A stretch of 10,726 nt of DNA from an uncultured Porphyromonas sp. (GTDB lineage: Bacteria; Bacteroidota; Bacteroidia; Bacteroidales; Porphyromonadaceae): the NCBI GenBank assembly GCA_945875135.1, contig CAMCJO010000040.1, positions 1 through 10,726 on the forward strand. The letters are read 5' to 3'. This document shows positions 6,057 to 10,726 of the stretch, piece after piece (the first letter of the stretch is position 1; every line of letters begins with the position of its first letter). The notes beneath the pieces are model-generated. The model had not been told where the DNA came from. It saw nothing but the letters and a program-made list of their open reading frames with translations, and did no database searches. The position numbers and the translations under genes are program-made.

Positions 6057-8183
6057 ATGTCCCATCAGCCCAGCGAAGTGACCACTACACGGCGACTACT
6101 ACTCACCCTTAGCGGGTTACTAGCGGTCGCCCTGGTGTTTTTTGTGGGGCTACCACTATGGGGCGGTACGGCGATGCTACACCCTTCGTCTCATGTCGCG
6201 GACGCTCCAGCACCTCCCCCAGCGATGGTGGGAGGCAAGCGACTCATCATCCTCGATCATGCCGATGTACTCAGACACGATCAGGAGATACACCCAGACA
6301 TTGTCATCCTTACGGGCAATGTGCGTCTCAGGCATGGCAGCTGGATCATGACCTGCGACAGTGCCAATCTCAACGAGACGACCAACTCCTTTGACGCCTT
6401 CGGTCATGTGCAGATCCTAGAGGGAGACTCGATCTCGATCACCGCTGGAGAGATGCTGTACGACGGTATGACCGCCATGGCAGAGCTCCACGACAATGTG
6501 ATCTTGACGAAGAATGTGACGACACTCTTCACCGAGAGGCTCTTCTACGATCGCAACCAAAAGGTCGGTTACTACGACAACTTCGGCACCCTGGCCGACT
6601 CGGTCAATACGCTCACCTCTATCTACGGTGAGTACAACACCAGCTCCGACGAGGCACTCTTTCAGAACGATGTGCATCTAGAGAACGACCGCTTTACCCT
6701 CGACACCGACATACTGCACTACAATACGAAGACCTCGATCTGTCGTATTGTCAGCCCCACCCTCATAGAGACCAAAGACTCGGTCACGATCGAAACCGAC
6801 CGTGGATTTTACAATACAGATACCGAGCAGAGCATCCTCCTCGACCGCTCGCTCGTCACGCATCCCGATGGCACCATGACGGGCGACTCGATACTCTACG
6901 ACAAGAAGAGACAGATCTGCCAGGCCTTCTACGATGTGGTGATCGACAATCAAGAGGACAAGGTCACCTACTTCGGCGACTACGGCTATCTCGATGAGGC
7001 CAATGGCTATACCTACGCCACAGGACGCGCCTACGTCATGGACTACTCCGAGGAGGATACCTTATATATGTCTGCCCAGATCATGGAGGGGATCAAGCGC
7101 AATCTGCCTCCGCCTCCAGGCACTACCGACTCGCTAGAGGTCAAGTACACCAAGGGGTACCACGATGTGCGCCTCTACCGCAAGGATATACAGGCCATCG
7201 GCGACTCCATACACTACTTCTCCGTCGACTCGCTCATCAAGCTCTTTGGCAGTCCTATCTTGTGGAACGATTCGACACAGCTCAAGGGTGACACCATCTA
7301 TGCTCACCTTGCCAACGATACGATCGACCGCGCCTTCGCTTGGCCCAACGCCTCGACCGTGCGCTGGATTGATTCGGTTAAGCAGGATCGTGTCAAGGCC
7401 GATACGATCCAAGCTTACTTCCGTGAAGGCACACTCGACCACGCTTTCTATCGCTCCAATGTGGAGTCACGCTACTACCTGCAGCAGGAAAAAGCGAAGC
7501 ATTACTACGCCCTCGCTCAGGTGCGAAACCCGCAGATGGACGTTTACATTGCCGATGACAAGCTCGACCACATTCTCTGGCATGGCAAAGCTGAGGGAAC
7601 GATCCACCCGATCCAAGACCTCACCGATGAGCTGCGTCAGATGAGCGGTGCCGAGTGGCATGGCGACAAGCGACCGCTCACGCCCGAAGATGTCATCCCC
7701 GACCGCACAGCGCAGCTAGAGTCTACCGACTCGCTCGCTACACTGCAAGGTCAAAACAGCAAGATGAGCCAAGGCTTCGACGGACTAGCCGCCTGGCAAG
7801 CCTTCTACAAGGAGTACCAGCAAGCCATCGAGAAGCCCAAGCCAGCAGAAGCTAAGCCTGCAGCAGCCTCCGACACGACGGCCGTAGCCGAGACGCCACT
7901 CTCCATCTACATACGTCGCCCACTAGAGAGCGACAGCAGCTCCGTACAGTCTCCCGCAGACTCGCTCCAGAGCTACATACACCTTTTACCTCTATACTCA
8001 TGGGACTCATATATAGACCACGACAACCGCGCAGCTTCAACCACAAACCCATCTATTGGGACCCCAAGAAGGAGCAGCTCCAGCGACGCATCGAGCAGAT
8101 CAGACGAGAGCTCGAAGCTGCCGAAGGCTCCGACGCAGCAGGAAGTAGCGACGACGCCAACAAAGCCCACGACAAGCAAGTAG
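6057..8183 (+). CDS. OstA/LptA-like envelope protein
   Basis: OstA-like (LptA/LptD N-terminal type) protein, probably periplasmic and linked to lipopolysaccharide transport. It has 708 residues. A basic TTRR (10-13) and hydrophobic stretch (about 14-36) form a signal peptide or anchor, followed by a Pro-rich spacer. From about 60 to 540 there are repeated beta-rich units in the form 'D-x-x-x-Y-D/N-x-x-x-x-A-x-x-x-G-x-V-x-I', for example ILTGNVRLRHGSWIMTCDSA and ISITAGEMLYDGMTAMAELH, as expected for a stacked beta-jellyroll. Residues 545-645 are low-complexity and Ala/Pro-rich. The last 61 residues (648-708) are Ser/Thr-rich and encoded by DNA that also encodes the start of the next gene in another frame. 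Codons there (AGA, AGG, TCA, CCA) differ from the rest, so this tail looks like readthrough of a lost stop. The neighbouring SurA-like gene fits an outer-membrane assembly role. Which Lpt step it serves is inference. Confidence 0.85.
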   Translation: MSHQPSEVTTTRRLLLTLSGLLAVALVFFVGLPLWGGTAMLHPSSHVADAPAPPPAMVGGKRLIILDHADVLRHDQEIHPDIVILTGNVRLRHGSWIMTCDSANLNETTNSFDAFGHVQILEGDSISITAGEMLYDGMTAMAELHDNVILTKNVTTLFTERLFYDRNQKVGYYDNFGTLADSVNTLTSIYGEYNTSSDEALFQNDVHLENDRFTLDTDILHYNTKTSICRIVSPTLIETKDSVTIETDRGFYNTDTEQSILLDRSLVTHPDGTMTGDSILYDKKRQICQAFYDVVIDNQEDKVTYFGDYGYLDEANGYTYATGRAYVMDYSEEDTLYMSAQIMEGIKRNLPPPPGTTDSLEVKYTKGYHDVRLYRKDIQAIGDSIHYFSVDSLIKLFGSPILWNDSTQLKGDTIYAHLANDTIDRAFAWPNASTVRWIDSVKQDRVKADTIQAYFREGTLDHAFYRSNVESRYYLQQEKAKHYYALAQVRNPQMDVYIADDKLDHILWHGKAEGTIHPIQDLTDELRQMSGAEWHGDKRPLTPEDVIPDRTAQLESTDSLATLQGQNSKMSQGFDGLAAWQAFYKEYQQAIEKPKPAEAKPAAASDTTAVAETPLSIYIRRPLESDSSSVQSPADSLQSYIHLLPLYSWDSYIDHDNRAASTTNPSIGTPRRSSSSDASSRSDESSKLPKAPTQQEVATTPTKPTTSK

Positions 8184-8395
8184 AGGCTGACTATGGCTCT
8201 GGCGAAGCGTTTCGTGAGAGTCTCTCGGAGAGCCTCTACGGTGGCACACGTCATCTCAAGAAGCAGCGAGATAAGGGCATAGACAACTACGCCCGCTCGG
8301 GCATCATCTTGCGCTCTATCCTGACGCTCATCCTCTTAGGCTTCATCGTCTGGGTACTATACTATAGACAGGGTCCCCTCTTCTCCTTCCTATGA
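8000..8395 (+). CDS. Small single-pass membrane protein, function unknown
   Basis: 131 residues, not assigned to a named family. The N-terminal part (1-40) is basic, with RPRQPRSFNHKPIYWDPKKE followed by a helical, charged segment (22-42). From memory it resembles short uncharacterised Bacteroidetes proteins with an 'F-N-H-x-x-I-Y' motif, some lying near ostA and mutL. A polar, acidic middle (43-80) leads to a single hydrophobic segment (about 102-121), then YYRQGPLFSFL, so it is probably anchored by its C-terminal end. Codon choice (CTC, ATC, GAC, TTC, AAC) matches the neighbours, which supports this frame over the overlapping OstA-like tail. The first 61 codons overlap the upstream gene; the stop overlaps the mutL start as ATGA, implying coupled translation with mutL. 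Confidence 0.8.
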   Translation: MGLIYRPRQPRSFNHKPIYWDPKKEQLQRRIEQIRRELEAAEGSDAAGSSDDANKAHDKQVEADYGSGEAFRESLSESLYGGTRHLKKQRDKGIDNYARSGIILRSILTLILLGFIVWVLYYRQGPLFSFL

Positions 8396-10329
8396 GCGAA
8401 ATCATACACCTCCTCCCGGACAGCATTGCCAATCAGATAGCCGCTGGTGAAGTGATCCAGCGACCAGCCTCTATGCTCAAAGAGCTGGTCGAAAACGCCA
8501 TCGATGCCCATGCCACGCAGATAACCATCGAGCTACAAGATGCCGGCAAAGAACTCATGCGTGTCATCGACGACGGCGTCGGCATGAGTCCGCTAGACGC
8601 TCGTATGGCCTTCGAGCGGCACGCTACCAGCAAGATCTCCTCTGTCGACGACCTCTTCACGCTCCGCTCCATGGGCTTTCGTGGCGAGGCGCTTGCCTCT
8701 ATCGTGGCAGTAGCTCAGATCGAGCTGATCACACGACAGGCCGACAGCGACATAGGCTACAAGCTTCTGATCAACGGCTCCGAGGTCATCAGCTCCTCCC
8801 CCACCGTTGCCGAGGTAGGCACCTCTATGACGGTGAAGAATCTCTTTTACAACGTCCCCGCACGGCGACGCTTCCTCAAAGGCTCCGAGACGGAGCTACG
8901 ACACATCTACCGCCAGTTCGAGCGCATCGCACTGGTCTACCCCGAGATCGCCTTCACCCTCTACTCCGAGGGCAAGCTCATACGCAACCTCCCCAAGAGC
9001 GATCTGCAGCACCGCATCGTAGACCTCCTAGGCAAGAGCTACTCCAAGCAGCTCATACCGATCGAGTACCAGGGTCCCCTAGCCAACGTCTCGGGCTTCA
9101 TCACCCTGCCTCGTGATGCGAAGCGCAGAGGTGCCCAGCAGTTCTTCTTTGTCAATGGACGCTATATGAAGCACCCCTACTTCCACCGTGCGGTCATGAA
9201 CGTCTTTGAGGATCTCGTTGCGCCTGGTAGCCAGCCCAACTACTTCATCTACTTTCAGGTAGACCCCAGTCGCATCGATGTCAATATACATCCGACCAAG
9301 ACGGAGATCAAGTTCCTCGACGAGCAGGCTATCTTCAAGCTCCTCATGGTAGTGCTACGCGAGCACCTCAGCACCACCAGTGCTATGCCTGCCATCACCT
9401 TTAGCACCGACCAGCTCATCGACATACCGGCCTACGATGCCACACGACAGAGTAGCAGTACGCTCCAGCCACCGCCCGTGCAGATAGACCCCGAGTACAA
9501 TCCCTTTAAGGCGATCCAAACGGTCGATCAGCAGCCCCTGGACCCACTCTCCCCGCTGAGTAGCAACTCGCCCGCTCATTGGGAAAACTTTATCGACGAC
9601 TTCCAGCAGCGACGAGGCGAGTCAACACTTCCCGCAAGCCAACCTACAGGGGCAGCCTCCTCAGCGACAGATCCACTCTTTGCGGTCTCCGCCAGCCCCG
9701 CTCAGCCAGCTACCAACAGCACCAATCTGGTCTACACCTTTCAGGAGCGCTACCTCTTCACCACGATGAGCGACCGTCTTGCAGTCATACAGATTGATCG
9801 CGCGCTGCTACGCATCTACTACGAACAGCAGATCGCCACCCTCACGCTCGAGCCCGATCAGGCGCAGCCGCTACTCTTTGCCGAGGAGCTGTCGCTACCC
9901 AGCGACCTCTACCCGATGCACCACGAGTTGGTCGAAAGCCTGCGACAGATCGGCTTTGAGATCACCCCGCAAGAAGCCTCTGCAGGCACAGACGAAAACG
10001 TCTACCTCATCACCTCTGTACCCAAACCGCTCCGCCCCATCGGAGTTGCCGATATGATCACCCAGACGCTCGGCGAATACCTCGATCAGCTGGAGCGTGA
10101 AGAGAGCGATCCAGAGCTCTCTCAGGCGACGCAGCTCGCGCAACTCTTCCTCTCCAACGAAGCTCTGCGTCAAGCCAGCGAACTGGTGCGCCACACACTC
10201 CACGCACGTGCTGCCCAGCCCAGTCAGATCATCTCCGACCTCTTTCTGACGCCCAACTCGCAGTTCGACCCACTCGGACGCTCCATCATGGTCTCGCTCA
10301 CCTCCGAGGAGATCGACAAGTGGTTCTAA
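8392..10329 (+). CDS. mutL: DNA mismatch repair protein MutL
   Basis: Links MutS mismatch recognition to strand removal. It has 645 residues. The N-terminal GHKL ATPase shows LPDSIANQIAAGEVIQRPAS (8-27), ELVENAIDAHA with the likely catalytic Glu31 and Mg-binding Asn35, DDGVGM (60-65), HATSKI (77-82), GFRGEAL (95-101) and DVNIHPTKTEIKF (296-308). A variable Gln/Pro/Ser-rich linker covers about 330-445, and a C-terminal dimerisation domain about 446-645. Where endonuclease-type MutL proteins have DQHAxxExxxxE, this one reads QIDRALLRIYYE (467-478), losing the Asp, His and first Glu. The Cys-Pro-His-Gly-Arg-Pro end motif is DPLGRS (626-631). It is therefore probably not a nuclease. The start ATG overlaps the preceding stop (ATGA). 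A strong terminator follows 28 bases after the stop. Confidence 0.97.
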   Translation: MSEIIHLLPDSIANQIAAGEVIQRPASMLKELVENAIDAHATQITIELQDAGKELMRVIDDGVGMSPLDARMAFERHATSKISSVDDLFTLRSMGFRGEALASIVAVAQIELITRQADSDIGYKLLINGSEVISSSPTVAEVGTSMTVKNLFYNVPARRRFLKGSETELRHIYRQFERIALVYPEIAFTLYSEGKLIRNLPKSDLQHRIVDLLGKSYSKQLIPIEYQGPLANVSGFITLPRDAKRRGAQQFFFVNGRYMKHPYFHRAVMNVFEDLVAPGSQPNYFIYFQVDPSRIDVNIHPTKTEIKFLDEQAIFKLLMVVLREHLSTTSAMPAITFSTDQLIDIPAYDATRQSSSTLQPPPVQIDPEYNPFKAIQTVDQQPLDPLSPLSSNSPAHWENFIDDFQQRRGESTLPASQPTGAASSATDPLFAVSASPAQPATNSTNLVYTFQERYLFTTMSDRLAVIQIDRALLRIYYEQQIATLTLEPDQAQPLLFAEELSLPSDLYPMHHELVESLRQIGFEITPQEASAGTDENVYLITSVPKPLRPIGVADMITQTLGEYLDQLEREESDPELSQATQLAQLFLSNEALRQASELVRHTLHARAAQPSQIISDLFLTPNSQFDPLGRSIMVSLTSEEIDKWF

Positions 10330-10357
10330 TCCACACAATCTATTACTCTATCTACCT

Positions 10358-10389
10358 GACTAGGGGGTTCGCCTCCTAGTCTTTTTTTT
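10358..10389 (+). terminator. Intrinsic terminator after mutL
   Basis: Bases 10358-10367 pair with 10372-10381 over ten positions (one G-T), closing a TTCG tetraloop, and eight T residues follow at 10382-10389. This is a textbook rho-independent terminator 28 bases after the mutL stop. It marks the end of the transcription unit that includes mutL. Confidence 0.93.
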
Positions 10390-10415
10390 GAGCTAACTAT
10401 CAGTACCACTCGGGA

Positions 10416-10523
10416 GAAACTTTAGTTTCATAGGTAGGAAACTCTAGTTTCATAGGTAGGAAACTCCAGTTTCATAGGTAGGAAACTTTAGTTTCTTCGG
10501 AGGAAACTCTAGTTTCTTCGGAG
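10416..10523. repeat. Tandem array of five GAAACT-NN-AGTTTC palindromes
   Basis: Five units start at 10416, 10438, 10460, 10482 and 10503, spaced 22, 22, 22 and 21 bases. Each opens with the perfect 6+6 palindrome GAAACT-NN-AGTTTC; the middle bases vary (TT, CT, CC, TT, CT) while the arms never change. The first three palindromes are followed by ATAGGTAG and the last two by TTCGGAG. A decayed sixth copy begins at 10524 (GAAACTGTTCGTTTAG). Spacing of about two DNA turns would place dimer-binding sites on one face. As RNA, half-sites could pair within or between units. The array lies between the mutL terminator and the next promoter. Operator cluster, RNA hairpin array or non-coding repeat family are all possible. 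Confidence 0.85.
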
Positions 10524-10546
10524 GAAACTGTTCGTTTAGTGGGAAG

Positions 10547-10568
10547 TTAACCTCCGTTAAGCGGTTAA
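10547..10568. promoter_or_regulatory. Inverted repeat TTAACC-N10-GGTTAA, possible operator
   Basis: TTAACC (10547-10552) and GGTTAA (10563-10568) form a perfect inverted repeat with a 10-base spacer that itself contains CGTTAAG. Half-site centres are 16 bases apart. It covers the -33 to -10 stretch just upstream of the TATCTTAG box, where a bound protein would block or assist RNA polymerase. The regulator is unknown. Confidence 0.4.
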
Positions 10569-10572
10569 TTCG

Positions 10573-10580
10573 TATCTTAG
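10573..10580 (+). promoter_or_regulatory. Putative -7 promoter box for the right-edge gene
   Basis: TATCTTAG followed by CA differs from the Bacteroidetes TAnnTTTG box at one position. No TTTG is seen near -33. A start near 10587 would give a leader of about 100 bases before the ATG at 10690. Its place after a terminator and before a new start codon supports the call. Confidence 0.5.
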
Positions 10581-10689
10581 CAACGCAGAGAGGACTATCC
10601 TCCATACCGCTCGTCACCTCGCCACACTACGCTTGTCTCTGGCGCGTCGAAGAGCGATCGCATCACGACTCCCAAGTAATTTACTATCT
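10581..10689 (+). other. Leader of the right-edge gene with small hairpin
   Basis: This untranslated stretch contains a 5-bp hairpin, GAGGA (10590-10594) with TCCTC (10598-10602) around CTA, at about the expected transcript start. Nothing else resembles a riboswitch or RNA gene. Together with the terminator, palindrome array and promoter, it accounts for the 360-base gap after mutL. Confidence 0.35.
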
Positions 10690-10726
10690 ATGAGTTATCT
10701 CAAGTTTGACCGCACGACACTCTCTA
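10690..10726 (+). CDS. Partial gene cut by right edge, possibly glycogen debranching enzyme
   Basis: Only 12 codons are present, reading MSYLKFDRTTLS, with the ATG at 10690. They follow a terminator, a promoter-like box and a leader, so a real gene start is likely. From memory, Bacteroidetes glycogen-debranching (amylo-alpha-1,6-glucosidase type) proteins often begin MSYLKFDK. Twelve residues cannot settle identity. If correct, it is unrelated in function to the upstream repair and envelope genes. Confidence 0.5.
   Translation, partial: MSYLKFDRTTLS

Noticed and set aside
7165..7644. 159-codon + strand open frame inside the OstA-like gene
   Set aside because: Ser/Thr/Arg-rich low-complexity translation typical of an out-of-frame shadow; the OstA-like frame has clear repeated family structure here.
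8216..8232. GAGAGTCTCTCGGAGAG palindromic stretch
   Set aside because: It lies in coding sequence for a repeated ESLSESL peptide and is explained by codon choice.
9895..10338. 147-codon minus-strand open frame opposite the end of mutL
   Set aside because: It is the mirror of a GC-rich coding frame, has no recognisable domain or promoter, and mutL is clearly the real gene.
10416..10523. CRISPR array
   Set aside because: The variable segments are only two central bases and 7-8-base linkers that themselves repeat; there are no unique spacers of CRISPR length and no cas genes.

Overview
The window looks like a core-genome stretch from a Bacteroidota bacterium, most likely a Porphyromonas-type species. 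The protein sequences point this way: the ClpP core reads [20 protein letters not shown] and [11 protein letters not shown], ClpX has a VGY loop, RecQ is long with an acidic linker and a C-terminal extension, and the periplasmic chaperone and OstA-like proteins are of the Bacteroidetes kind. Candidate promoters follow the TAnnTTTG pattern and no gene has a strong Shine-Dalgarno. From memory, P. gingivalis carries a very similar order (clpP, clpX, recQ, PpiC-type isomerases, OstA-like, mutL). DNA is moderately GC-rich with many C- and G-ending codons, except for an AT-richer patch inside recQ.

Layout. Positions 1-225 hold no gene I can identify. They contain a good TAnnTTTG box, a 27-base near-perfect hairpin flanked by AAATC direct repeats, a short stretch that on the minus strand looks like the 3' end of a tRNA (proline-like), and a second hairpin followed by a short T-run. 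All complete genes are on the + strand: clpP (226-942), clpX (926-2245, overlapping clpP by 17 bases), recQ (2346-4547), a SurA-like peptidyl-prolyl isomerase (4572-5990), an OstA/LptA-like envelope protein (6057-8183), a small single-pass membrane protein (8000-8395) and mutL (8392-10329). The series ends in a strong intrinsic terminator at 10358-10389. After it come five tandem 21-22 bp units, each with the same 14-bp palindrome, then an inverted repeat over a TATCTTAG promoter box and the first 12 codons of another gene at the right edge.

How the genes fit together. ClpP and ClpX form the ATP-dependent protease. RecQ and MutL act in DNA repair. The SurA-like and OstA-like proteins act in the periplasm on outer-membrane protein folding and probably lipopolysaccharide transport. 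Close spacing and overlaps from recQ to mutL suggest co-transcription, with a 100-base gap containing a hairpin between clpX and recQ as a possible processing or attenuation point.

Most notable: (1) the palindrome array and operator-like repeat after mutL; (2) a 184-base out-of-frame overlap in which the last 61 codons of the OstA-like gene run through the start of the small membrane-protein gene; (3) a possible tRNA-end or mobile-element scar upstream of clpP; (4) MutL lacking the usual endonuclease metal ligands; (5) an AT-rich mosaic patch in recQ. I found no CRISPR array, complete insertion sequence, or clearly new defence system.
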